A stretch of 35,269 nucleotides of DNA from Deltaproteobacteria bacterium SM23_61. Lineage in GTDB: Bacteria > Desulfobacterota > SM23-61. The notes below the pieces were generated by a model. It searched no databases and was not told the origin of the DNA. It saw only the letters and a program-made list of their open reading frames with translations. Shown here in pieces: positions 1 through 7,452 of this stretch (position 1 is its first letter; each line of letters starts with the position of its first letter). Location: the NCBI GenBank assembly GCA_001304105.1, contig LJUR01000034.1, positions 1 to 35,269 on the forward strand. Reading direction: 5' to 3'. The position numbers and the translations under genes were made by a program.

Positions 1-1
1 G

Positions 2-817
2 GTGCGGGCCAAGCTGGAGCGGTGCCTCAGACGGCTGCAGACCGAATGGATCGATCTTCTCTTCTTCCACGACGTGCGGGGCGGGGAATACGAAAGGATC
101 TTCAACACCGGGGGCCTGGAAGAACTCCACAAGGCCCAAAAAAAGGGTGAAATCACTCATCTCGGAATCAGCATTCACAGCAACCTCAACATGATGAGGA
201 AAGCCATCGAATCCGGGGTCTTTTCGGTCCTGATGGTGGCCTACAGCGCGCTGGATGAAGACCGGCTTACGGCCGACCTTCTCCCCCTGGCCGCTTCCCG
301 GGGAGTCGGACTGGTTGCCATGAAGCCTCTGGCCGGGGGAAGGCTCAGCGATGTCCCTCCCAGGGAATGGAACAGACCTCTTTTCCACGGCGAGTCCCCC
401 GCTCAGATCGCCCTTCGTTACGTCCTGGCGAATCCCCACATCACTTGCGCCATTCCCGGGATGATGGCCCTGAAGGAACTGGAAGAAAACCTCCGGGTCG
501 GAAACCACCCGAGAAAATTGTCGGCAGAAGAAATCAAAGCGTTCATGGCCATGGCCGCCGAGGCGGGAAAAGGGTTCTGCCGGAACTGCGGTTACTGTCT
601 CCCCTGCCCCGAGGGGATTCCCATTCCCGATGTTTTCCGCTATGAGAGCTATTACCGCCAATATGGCTTGAAGGATTGGGCCCAAGAACAATACCGGGTC
701 CTAACTCCCAACGCCCAGGCCTGTTCGGATTGTCAGACCTGCGTCGAAAAATGCCCTTACGGGGTGCCGATTCCCTCAGGCCTAAAAGAGGCCCATAACC
801 TCCTTGCGGGGGCATAA
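2..817 (+). CDS. Aldo/keto reductase with C-terminal ferredoxin-like domain (5' partial)
   Basis: The C-terminal 271 residues of an NADPH-type aldo/keto reductase are visible; the 5' end lies outside the window, so the GTG at base 2 is just an internal codon. The barrel part runs to about residue 185 and shows family-typical segments such as TEWIDLLFFH (14-23), HLGISIH (53-59) and the late-barrel AIPGM (150-154). After it comes a Cys-rich tail with C193/C196/C199/C202 followed by Pro, and C241/C244/C247/C251 followed by Pro, which can bind one or two [4Fe-4S] clusters. This architecture is known for a group of anaerobe aldo/keto reductases, where the cluster probably feeds electrons to or from the barrel. 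The substrate is unknown. A membrane-protein gene follows after 36 bases on the same strand. Confidence 0.9.
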   Translation: MRAKLERCLRRLQTEWIDLLFFHDVRGGEYERIFNTGGLEELHKAQKKGEITHLGISIHSNLNMMRKAIESGVFSVLMVAYSALDEDRLTADLLPLAASRGVGLVAMKPLAGGRLSDVPPREWNRPLFHGESPAQIALRYVLANPHITCAIPGMMALKELEENLRVGNHPRKLSAEEIKAFMAMAAEAGKGFCRNCGYCLPCPEGIPIPDVFRYESYYRQYGLKDWAQEQYRVLTPNAQACSDCQTCVEKCPYGVPIPSGLKEAHNLLAGA

Positions 818-853
818 AATGCGGACCCCATTTTTGCTGTCCGGAGCAGGCCC

Positions 854-1294
854 ATGTTTTACCCATCCCTTTTCAACCTCCGGATAAAAGAGCTCCACAC
901 GGTCAGGCTCCTTTTCGCCGTCTACATCTTTGGCTTTGCCTACGGGGCCCGAAACCACATCGTGGATATCCTTGCCGATGGGTGGCTGGGATACGATTTT
1001 GTCCCCCTCCCTATCAACCTTTACTGGACGATTCTGACTTTCTTCGATCCTTTGGCGATTTTTCTTCTCCTCTCCTTTCCCTTTCCCGGGATCATTCTTT
1101 CGGTTTTGATCATGGCCTCAGACATTGCCATCAATACGGGGGTTACGGTATATTTCTATTATCAAACGGGAATATTCTCCCTCGGCCGGTTGCCTTTGCA
1201 GATTGCCTTTGGGGTATTCGTATTTATAACTACGCCCATTGCGTGGAAAAGAATTCGGGAAATAGTTAAAGCTCGCACTGCTAAATACCCGTAA
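854..1294 (+). CDS. Small polytopic membrane protein of unknown function
   Basis: A 146-residue protein with about four hydrophobic segments (roughly residues 18-35, 55-75, 77-100 and 112-130) and a basic C-terminal end (KRIREIVKARTAK). I do not recognise the family. It lies 36 bases after the Fe-S aldo/keto reductase and may be co-transcribed with it. The ribosome-binding site is only fair: GGAGCAGG lies a few bases before the ATG. Hydrophobic content and normal codon use support a real gene. Confidence 0.7.
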   Translation: MFYPSLFNLRIKELHTVRLLFAVYIFGFAYGARNHIVDILADGWLGYDFVPLPINLYWTILTFFDPLAIFLLLSFPFPGIILSVLIMASDIAINTGVTVYFYYQTGIFSLGRLPLQIAFGVFVFITTPIAWKRIREIVKARTAKYP

Positions 1295-1304
1295 CCAAAA
1301 ATAT

Positions 1305-1354
1305 CACCCCCTCCCATCCCTCCCCCCTCGAGGGGGAGGGTAAGGGTGGGGGGG
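1305..1354. repeat. C/G-run palindromic intergenic repeat, copy 1
   Basis: A C-rich arm followed by a G-rich arm around a central CTCGAG forms a strong imperfect hairpin starting 10 bases after a stop codon. A near copy with the same arm layout (central TTGAG) lies at 34548-34595. Dispersed copies mark it as a repeat family, and it could also act as a transcription end for the upstream gene. A low-complexity stretch repeating ATTCCAT follows at about 1400-1435. Confidence 0.7.
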
Positions 1355-1485
1355 AGAATATTGGAAAGTTGGATTTTACAGGTTTTTCTTTATTTGCCAT
1401 TATTCCATCATTCCATTATTCCATTTTTCCATTCCTTTCTTAGGTTCAAAGGGGTCAGCTTATCAACACTTTATAGGAGGGAACG

Positions 1486-1956
1486 ATGCTGAAGGAAATT
1501 CAAGCCTATCTGGCGAAACTCGACGACTTGCGCAATCAGGCCAAAGCCCTGCTGGAGGGATTGTCCCCGGAAGCCCTGGACTGGCGGCCCATTCAGGCAG
1601 AAGGCGAGCTGGCGACCAATTCCCTGGCGGTCCTGGCCGTGCACCTGGCCGGTTCGCAAACTTACTGGATGAAAGAAATCATCGGTCGCACGCCCATCCA
1701 GCGGGATCGGGAAGCGGAATTCGCGGCCAAAGGAATTCGTCTGGACGATCTGAAGGCCAGGCTGGATGCAGCCGGGAAAATCGTGGAAGAAGTCTTGTCT
1801 CCCTTGTCTGAACGCCAGATGGAGGAGGAGCGAAAGTTTCGGGATAAAGCGATTACCGTCCGGGGAGGAATCCTTCAGGTCATCGAGCACGTGGCCCAAC
1901 ACATCGGACACATGCAGCTGACCCGGCAGTTGTGGCTGGCCAGATCGAAAAAATAG
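1486..1956 (+). CDS. DinB/YfiT-like four-helix-bundle protein
   Basis: A 156-residue protein fitting the DinB superfamily (a metal-binding four-helix bundle, often a thiol-dependent transferase or of unknown function). Family features seen are helix 1 LAKLDDLRNQAKALLEGLSPEALDWRP, the first metal-ligand helix with VHLAGSQTYWMKEI (His near residue 53), and the C-terminal helix IEHVAQHIGHMQLTRQLW (His at about 130, 134 and 137), which would complete the three-His metal site. The start is well supported by AGGAGGG seven bases before the ATG. It stands alone between a repeat and a methyltransferase gene. The biochemical role cannot be read from sequence. Confidence 0.85.
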   Translation: MLKEIQAYLAKLDDLRNQAKALLEGLSPEALDWRPIQAEGELATNSLAVLAVHLAGSQTYWMKEIIGRTPIQRDREAEFAAKGIRLDDLKARLDAAGKIVEEVLSPLSERQMEEERKFRDKAITVRGGILQVIEHVAQHIGHMQLTRQLWLARSKK

Positions 1957-2119
1957 AGGCCTGGCGGGGGCAATTCATTTTCGACCCGAGCGCTTCGATT
2001 GAAATCAGGGCCTTGAGCCCGCCGAAAGGATCTGGCCGAGGGGCTCGCCGAAGTCTCAGGTCGAGGTTTGAATTGTCCTTACCAGATTGCCATTCATTAC
2101 ATAAAAAATGAGGCCGGCG

Positions 2120-3112
2120 ATGAATCCACCTACCCCCCAGGCGATCCTGGAATTGGCCCGAAATTTCATGGAGAGCCGAGTTCTGCTCACCGGGGCGGAG
2201 CTGAACCTTTTCACCCTCCTGGCCTTCGAAACCCTTTCCGCTGAGGAAGTTGCCTCCCGAACCGGAGCGAACCTCCGGGCCTTGACCGTCCTCCTGGACG
2301 CCCTGGCGGCGATGGGGTTATTGGTGAAACAGGAAGGACGGTACTCCAGCCCCCAGGCGGTCTCTTCTCTGCTATCGGATAAAGGCCCCGAATCAATCCT
2401 TCCCATAGTCCACCACATGGCCCATCTCTGGCAGAGGTGGTCGAAGTTGACCGAAAGGGTCGGAGGCCGGGAGGAGCCGGGGAAGCATATAGAATCCCAA
2501 GAGACAAATCAAATGACTGCTTTCATAGGGGCCATGCACGCGATTGCGGCCAAGCTGGCCCCTGGGGTTGTGGCTGCAGTCAACCCGGGGGCGGCAAGGA
2601 ATTTGCTGGATGTAGGCGGCGCCTCCGGGACCTACACCCTGGCTTTTCTCCGGGCCGCCCCGGAGATGCGAGCAACCCTTTTCGATAAACCCGAAGTCAT
2701 TCCCATCGCCCGGAGACGTCTGGGTAAAACAGCGGTCCTGGACCGGGTTACTCTGGTGGGGGGGGATTTTTATCGTGACGAATTTCCCCCCGGCCATGAC
2801 CTAGCCCTTATTTCCGCCATCATTCACCAGAACAGCCCGGGGGAGAATCTTGATCTCTACCGGAAGGTTTTCCGGGCTCTTTCGCCGGGGGGGCGAATCA
2901 TCATCCGGGATCACATCATGGAACCCCACCGCACCCGGCCGAGGGACGGGGCTATCTTCGCGGTGAACATGCTTGTGGCAACACGGGGAGGCAACACGTA
3001 TACCTTCGAGGAGATTCAAACGGGTCTTGTCCAAGCCGGGTTCGTCCGCATCCGACTCCTGCAGCGAGGGGAGAGAATGGACGGGTTGGTGGAAGGATTC
3101 AAGCCCTCGTAA
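2120..3112 (+). CDS. SAM-dependent O-methyltransferase-type protein (winged-helix dimerisation domain)
   Basis: A 330-residue methyltransferase of the acetylserotonin/hydroxyneurosporene O-methyltransferase family (Methyltransf_2). The N-terminal 80 residues form the winged-helix dimerisation domain (LTGAELNLFTLL, then ASRTGANLRALTVLLDALAAMGLL). The Rossmann domain holds the SAM-binding motif DVGGASG at about residues 164-170, the acidic ATLFDKPEV strand end, and IIIRDHIM near the catalytic region. I chose the ATG at 2120, which has GAGG six bases upstream; the in-frame ATG at 2108 (four residues longer) has no ribosome-binding site. The substrate is unknown: homologues methylate small aromatic or polyketide hydroxyls, and bacterial members are often annotated only by fold. 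Confidence 0.88.
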   Translation: MNPPTPQAILELARNFMESRVLLTGAELNLFTLLAFETLSAEEVASRTGANLRALTVLLDALAAMGLLVKQEGRYSSPQAVSSLLSDKGPESILPIVHHMAHLWQRWSKLTERVGGREEPGKHIESQETNQMTAFIGAMHAIAAKLAPGVVAAVNPGAARNLLDVGGASGTYTLAFLRAAPEMRATLFDKPEVIPIARRRLGKTAVLDRVTLVGGDFYRDEFPPGHDLALISAIIHQNSPGENLDLYRKVFRALSPGGRIIIRDHIMEPHRTRPRDGAIFAVNMLVATRGGNTYTFEEIQTGLVQAGFVRIRLLQRGERMDGLVEGFKPS

Positions 3113-3225
3113 GTCTCGGGTTTCAGGTTGAAAACAAGGGATCCTCGCACGGGATTCGCTGCGGTGGGAACGAGGCAGGGTGCCGGTGTAAAGGATCAGG
3201 GGAAACGACGAAAGGAGGTAAAAGG

Positions 3226-3438
3226 ATGGCCGAAAAGAAGAACATCAAGGTAAAGACCTTTACCACCGAGTTGCGGGAGTTCAAAGTCATGCGGGAGCTG
3301 ACCGACCTGGATGAGCAGGTCAACAAGTTTATCAAGGAGAAAAAAGTCAAGAAAGTTATATCGGTCAGCGATACTACCACAGCCGACACAACCGGCGCTT
3401 CGATCGGATTGATCCGGGTCTTGGTTTACGAGACCTGA
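3226..3438 (+). CDS. Small conserved-looking protein, possibly Cse60/DUF2758-like
   Basis: A 70-residue protein preceded by a strong AAAGGAGGT ribosome-binding site, which makes it a believable small gene. It begins with a short strand (IKVKTFTTE), has an amphipathic helix (LDEQVNKFIKEKKVKK) and ends in two strands (VISVSDTTT, then SIGLIRVLVYE). This beta-alpha-beta-beta order and the '..KVK.F..E....LE..VN.FI..' pattern recall the small sporulation-associated Cse60/DUF2758 proteins, but the resemblance is remembered, not computed. No membrane segment, signal or Cys is present. It stands alone. Confidence 0.65.
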   Translation: MAEKKNIKVKTFTTELREFKVMRELTDLDEQVNKFIKEKKVKKVISVSDTTTADTTGASIGLIRVLVYET

Positions 3439-3550
3439 ACCGGCCGACCCCGACCGAAAGCCGGAAATCCGAATTTCGAAATCCGAAATCCGACACAAAT
3501 TCGAATGACCAAAATTCGAAATAAAATGATTTTTGTTTTGGACATTTGAT

Positions 3551-3581
3551 ATTCGAATTTCGATTTTCGTGCTTCGAATTT
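3551..3581. repeat. AATTCGAA-type palindromic repeat, copy 1
   Basis: A 31-base unit in an AT-rich intergenic stretch (3439-3629) with many AATTCGAA/TTCGAAAT half-sites. The same unit with two mismatches occurs at 11466-11496. The surrounding bases 3465-3500 (repeats of AATCCGAA and AATTCGAA) appear to belong to the same element, which sits between two convergent genes. Confidence 0.65.
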
Positions 3582-3629
3582 AGAAAACGCACAGTCTCCA
3601 TTCTGAGAGTTCAGAGAAGAGAAAGGGCC

Positions 3630-4163
3630 CTACCAGTACCAGGGCCGGTACCTCCAGTACGGGTACCCGTAAGGGCCCCAGAAGAAAGGGTAGTCCCAGT
3701 AGGGGTAGGGATACCGGCGGGGAGCTATTTTCTCCCAGAGGTGGATTTCCTTGGCCAGAATCACGGGGTAGGGGTACTGGATCCCCCCCAGGGGAAGAGT
3801 TTCTTTCCCCACGATCTCACCCGCGATGGTTATCTCCCGCCCCTGCTTGTAAATAACCGGGTCCAGAAATCCGGCCTGGCGTACGATGAACCGTCCGGCG
3901 GAAGAGTCCAGGTTCCTGGGCCTTTTTTCCATGTCCAGCTCGGACTGCCGGATTTCCAGAATTGTTTCCTCCTGCCGGTTCGTGGTTTTTACAATCACTC
4001 CCCCCCACAAAACGGTCTTGCCCAGAAAATTCTGCGGGTTTTTCTGGACGACCGGATAGGTCAGGGCCTCGTCCACCTGCCGCATCACGTCTTTGGATAG
4101 GGGAGCGCACGAAAGCGTGAAAGCAACCGCTAAAAGGAAAAGCAGGTTCCTAATTTCTTTCAT
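3630..4163 (-). CDS. Slp-family outer-membrane lipoprotein, second of a tandem pair
   Basis: A 177-residue lipoprotein with a signal peptide and lipobox TLSC (Cys19). The body matches the Slp (starvation-inducible outer membrane lipoprotein) pattern: FLGKTVLWGGVIVKTTN, an acidic/basic strand with ETILEIRQSELD, SAGRFIVRQAGFLDPVIYKQGREITIAGEIVG, and the conserved YPYPVILAKEIHLW near the end. It finishes with a Tyr/Trp/Pro-rich tail. The open frame extends upstream, but the real start is the ATG at 4161-4163: it begins the signal peptide and overlaps the preceding gene's stop by four bases (ATGA), implying translational coupling. In enterobacteria slp responds to starvation and acid; here the role is unknown. 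Confidence 0.88.
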   Translation of the reverse strand: MKEIRNLLFLLAVAFTLSCAPLSKDVMRQVDEALTYPVVQKNPQNFLGKTVLWGGVIVKTTNRQEETILEIRQSELDMEKRPRNLDSSAGRFIVRQAGFLDPVIYKQGREITIAGEIVGKETLPLGGIQYPYPVILAKEIHLWEKIAPRRYPYPYWDYPFFWGPYGYPYWRYRPWYW

Positions 4164-4648
4164 CGGATGACCGTTCCTATCCCGAACCCGAAATGGAACA
4201 TGGGGCCGCCGCCGCTTTCCGGCCTCCAAAGGTGGTGATCCCGCGGAGTCAGGACGGGGTAAACGTAATCCATATCTTTCAGGGGCTGCACTTTCTTCCC
4301 CTTCACTTCTCCCACAACCGTAATCAGCTTTCCCGCGGTGTAGATCGCCGGGTCCGCAAAGCCCTCGAACCGCACCAGGAACCTGCCGAAAGACTCGTCC
4401 GTATCCTTGGGCTTGTGCTGCCAATCCAGGGGTTTTTGAAGCACCTCGACCCAGGTTTTACCCTGGCGAGTCGAAGTCCCTAGGATTTGCCCCCCCGTAA
4501 GGATATTCCTTCCCTGGTACTGCTCCGGATCCTTGATCAGCATCTGAAAAGTCAGGTGGGGGTCTGCCATTTTGAGAGTTTCCCGGGGGATGGCCTGGGT
4601 GCAGGCCGCCAGAAAAACCCCCATCAGGATCAGAATGAAAAGCTTCAT
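4160..4648 (-). CDS. Slp-family outer-membrane lipoprotein, first of a tandem pair
   Basis: A 162-residue lipoprotein with lipobox LAAC (Cys16). The Slp pattern is clear: YQGRNILTGGQILGTSTRQGKTWVEVLQKPLD, SFGRFLVRFEGFADPAIYTAGKLITVVGEV, and DYVYPVLTPRDHHLW. It has a good AAAGGAG ribosome-binding site. It is the upstream partner of a four-base-overlapping paralogue, so the pair probably arose by tandem duplication and is expressed as one unit. The last 20 residues (Gly/Phe-rich, FGFGIGTVIR) differ from the aromatic tail of the downstream paralogue. Confidence 0.9.
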   Translation of the reverse strand: MKLFILILMGVFLAACTQAIPRETLKMADPHLTFQMLIKDPEQYQGRNILTGGQILGTSTRQGKTWVEVLQKPLDWQHKPKDTDESFGRFLVRFEGFADPAIYTAGKLITVVGEVKGKKVQPLKDMDYVYPVLTPRDHHLWRPESGGGPMFHFGFGIGTVIR

Positions 4649-4715
4649 GAAAAATCTCTCCTTTGCCGTTAAAGATCCGGGGAGAAAGCTCCTTCGGCAC
4701 CTTTGCGTTTTTATA

Positions 4716-4721
4716 ATTATA
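4716..4721 (-). promoter_or_regulatory. Possible -10 box for the Slp pair
   Basis: Reading the minus strand, a perfect TATAAT lies about 67 bases before the Slp start codon at 4648, in an AT-rich patch of the divergent intergenic region 4649-4904. The matching -35 is weak (TTCCTG at a 17-base spacing), so this is only a candidate. No convincing promoter for the divergent transporter gene was found in the same gap. Confidence 0.35.
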
Positions 4722-4904
4722 CCAAAACTTTACGCCCTCAGGAAAATTTCATCCCCTGATGGCCTTTGGCGTTCGATCCCCTGGTTCTTTTTTCCTGAAA
4801 CCTTTGATTCCTTTCCTTTCCCTTGTCGGATAAAATGATAGGGACCCTGTAGGGGGGATTCATGAATCGCCCCTACGGAGGAAAAGAAAACACAAGCATC
4901 TCTC

Positions 4905-6092
4905 ATGAACGGCAGAAACTCTCTCCCAACGAATGAAATAGCCCGCTACCTCCCGAGACTCATGTTATCTTTCACCTTCTCCATCGGGTTCATCCTCCAC
5001 CTCCTCCTCTTCGCCACCGCCCCCATGGTCTCCATTATCATGGAGGAGATGAACCTGTCCCATGCCGAGTTCGGCATGGTCTATTCGGCCTCCATGCTCA
5101 GCCTCGTTCTCTTCCGCATTCCCTGGGGTTTCTTCGGAGACCGGAAGGGGTACATGCTTTCCCTGCGGATCGCCCTGCCCCTGATCGCCGCTTCGTCCCT
5201 GGCCAGGACTTTTTCTCCCAATTTTGCCGTCCTGTTAACGAGCCAGGTCTTCCTGGGTCTGGGCCTGGCTTCCATTTTTCCCTGCCTTCCCATGATCGTA
5301 AAGGAATGGTCCGGCGGGAAATCCCTTGGTCTGGCAACCGGAATCTACATTTCCGGGTTTGCCGCGGGGAACGCCGCCGCCCTGGGGATCACCCCCCACT
5401 TGCTTCCATCCATGGGTTGGCGGTCGGTCCTTTTTCTGTACAGCTGCCTGGCTCTCCTCCTATCCTTCCTCTGGTGGGGGTGGGCAAAAAGTTCCCTGAA
5501 GGGAACCGTGGGGGGTCAAGAGAAAACCTTCAAAAAAGTCATGAAAGATCCCCTCGTGTGGATCCTCCTGCTATTTATGAGTTCAGCCATGGGAACCTAT
5601 GATACCCTGGCTACCTGGATGCCCAAGGTCCTGGAGATGAAGAATTTCTCCCCGGCGCTGGCCTCCTTTCTCCCTTTCGGTTTCTTTTTCGCAGGCCCGC
5701 TGGTGGGTTGGGTCTCCGACCGCCTGAAGGACCGCAAAAAACTCGTCCTCCTCCTGGGGGTCTTCAGCGCCGCCTCCATCAGCGGGATCAACTATGCTCC
5801 CCTGCCCTATTTGCCCTTGGGCATCTTTCTGGCAGGGTTTTCCACCATGGGAGTTCTTACCATCATCCTGGCCATACCGGCTGAAACGGAAAGATTCTCA
5901 TCGTCCATCGGGACGGTGATCGGACTCATCTCCTCGCTCGGGAACCTGGGCCCGATGATCATGCCCGTGGTCTTCGGATGGCTGATCGATCTGACCGGGG
6001 CTTTCCAGGCTTCGGTCTTTTTTGTCGCCCTCGTCGCCGGGGCCACCTTCCTTCTCGGTGCAGGGCGCCTGCAGAGTTCGGGGACAAAATAG
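4905..6092 (+). CDS. Major facilitator superfamily transporter
   Basis: A 395-residue protein with about twelve hydrophobic segments, typical of MFS carriers of the NarK/CynX/oxalate-formate type. The loop 2-3 signature is present as WGFFGDRKGYML, and its half-repeat between segments 8 and 9 as GWVSDRLKDRKK. Gly-rich helices such as LGLGLASIFPCLPMIVKEW and GLISSLGNLGPMIMPVVFGWLID are also usual. Substrates in this branch are small organic or inorganic anions, but the sequence does not say which. The start is uncertain: GGAGG lies 22 bases before the chosen ATG, too far for ideal use, and an ATG at residue 20 is possible. Confidence 0.88.
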   Translation: MNGRNSLPTNEIARYLPRLMLSFTFSIGFILHLLLFATAPMVSIIMEEMNLSHAEFGMVYSASMLSLVLFRIPWGFFGDRKGYMLSLRIALPLIAASSLARTFSPNFAVLLTSQVFLGLGLASIFPCLPMIVKEWSGGKSLGLATGIYISGFAAGNAAALGITPHLLPSMGWRSVLFLYSCLALLLSFLWWGWAKSSLKGTVGGQEKTFKKVMKDPLVWILLLFMSSAMGTYDTLATWMPKVLEMKNFSPALASFLPFGFFFAGPLVGWVSDRLKDRKKLVLLLGVFSAASISGINYAPLPYLPLGIFLAGFSTMGVLTIILAIPAETERFSSSIGTVIGLISSLGNLGPMIMPVVFGWLIDLTGAFQASVFFVALVAGATFLLGAGRLQSSGTK

Positions 6093-6299
6093 CGGTTTAA
6101 TGTCCGAGTGTCGGGTCCCAAAAAATTCTCATGTGGAGCCGGGGGTCGGAACAACGCCCGCCTCCAAAATCCGGCGGGAAAAAGCCTGATCCCATCGCAT
6201 CCCCGGGTTTCCGCAAAGGAACCCGCGCTCGGAGCTGTCTGGAAACCTGGCGGTGAGGAAAAGATAATAAGAAGGGGATTGGGCCGAGACCGGAGGATC

Positions 6300-7097
6300 A
6301 TGGAGGACCTTTTCTATTTCAAGCTATTCCTGGCTTTTACCGTGGGAAGCACCATGGTCACTTTGGCCACCGTGGCCGCGGAAAGGCTGGGCAGCAGAAT
6401 CGGCGGCCTCATCGGGGGCATTCCCTCCGCGGTGGCCATCTCCCTCTTTTTCATCGGGTACACGGAGACCCCCCAGCTTGCCTCGGAAGCCACCAGCACG
6501 ATTCCGCTCACCATGGGGCTTAACGGCCTTTTCCTGGTTATCTATGTAGGGTTGGCCAGGTGGGGAGCCTGGATTGCGATGGCCGGTGCCCTTTTTTTCT
6601 GGGTCGCCCTGGCATTTCTCGTTATCCTACTGAACTTCAACAACTTCCTTTTTTCCCTGCTGTTTTTCATCCTTTCCCTGGCCGGTTCCTACCTTATCCT
6701 GGAAAAAGGCTATCACCTCCCATCCACGGAAAAAATCCTGATGCCCTATACCCCCCTCCAGATCCTTTCCCGAGCCTTTTTCAGCGGATCCATTATTTCC
6801 GGCGCGGTTTATTTGAGCCGGGTGGGAGGACCGATCTGGGGGGGAATCATGGCCCCTTTTCCAACCATCTACATCTCCACCTTAATCATCATGGCAAAAT
6901 CCAAAGGGGTGGAATTTTCCCGGAGGATTACCAAACCTCTTTTGGTCAGCGGAATGGTCAATGTGGTTGTCTATTCTACTGCCGTTCGGTATTTCTATGT
7001 CCTTTTCGGCCTGGCCCTGGGCACGGTACTGGCCCTGGGAATTTCGGCCGCGAGCACCTATGGAATCTATTGGTTCCTGAAAAAGAGAATGAGCTGA
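6300..7097 (+). CDS. Polytopic membrane protein with internal duplication
   Basis: A 265-residue protein with about eight to nine hydrophobic segments. The open frame extends to 6108, but the upstream 64 codons are Gly/Arg/Pro-rich and unlike a membrane protein. The ATG at 6300 with GGAGG four bases upstream gives a clean hydrophobic start (MEDLFYFKLFLAFTVG). Its two halves resemble each other: residues 31-54 (a Gly-rich stretch with GGLIGGIPSA) align with 174-199 (VGGPIWGGIMAPFPTI), each followed by a polar stretch and a hydrophobic segment. This suggests duplication of a smaller unit, a transporter- or channel-like layout. No family was identified with certainty, and function is unknown. 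It follows the MFS gene by about 200 bases. Confidence 0.75.
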   Translation: MEDLFYFKLFLAFTVGSTMVTLATVAAERLGSRIGGLIGGIPSAVAISLFFIGYTETPQLASEATSTIPLTMGLNGLFLVIYVGLARWGAWIAMAGALFFWVALAFLVILLNFNNFLFSLLFFILSLAGSYLILEKGYHLPSTEKILMPYTPLQILSRAFFSGSIISGAVYLSRVGGPIWGGIMAPFPTIYISTLIIMAKSKGVEFSRRITKPLLVSGMVNVVVYSTAVRYFYVLFGLALGTVLALGISAASTYGIYWFLKKRMS

Positions 7098-7122
7098 AAG
7101 ATCAAATCAGGAATAAAAAAAC

Positions 7123-7383
7123 TTAACCGCAGAGGTCGCGGAGTACGCAGAGGTTAAAATGGCGAAAAGCTCAGGGCCGGGATGCAGGGGGTGCCCGGAA
7201 GGACAAAACGGCCAAGGGCTTTCAAGGAACGATCTCTGCGCTCTCTGCTTCCTCTTCGTTCATCCTCTCGTCTCGATCCCCGGAGGATCGAAAGGCAAAG
7301 AGGAGTCCATATCCATGAAAGAATTTGTGTTTTCCGTCTTTAACAAAGAAAAGCTCTGCGGTCTCTGCTTACTCTGCGGTTGA
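7123..7383. repeat. Intergenic element with CTCTGCG/CGCAGAG inverted arms
   Basis: The 355-base gap between the membrane protein and the amidase holds a repeat family instead of a gene. A left arm at 7123-7157 (TTAACCGCAGAGG...CGCAGAGGTTAA) is mirrored by a right arm at 7352-7383 (CTCTGCGG...CTCTGCGGTT), with an extra internal unit at 7231-7252 (CTCTGCGCTCTCTGC). Related units occur near 19746-19772 and 19830-19858. Open frames across it come from the repeat and have no protein-like features. Confidence 0.6.
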
Positions 7384-7452
7384 TTTTTTCTTCATCCTTG
7401 GAGCGCGCAGAGACTTTTATAATTTCCTAACAATGAAATAAGGAGGAAGATC

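Noticed and set aside
6108..6299. Upstream extension of the duplicated membrane protein
   Set aside because: The 64 extra codons are Arg/Gly/Pro-rich and precede a good ribosome-binding site and hydrophobic start at 6300.
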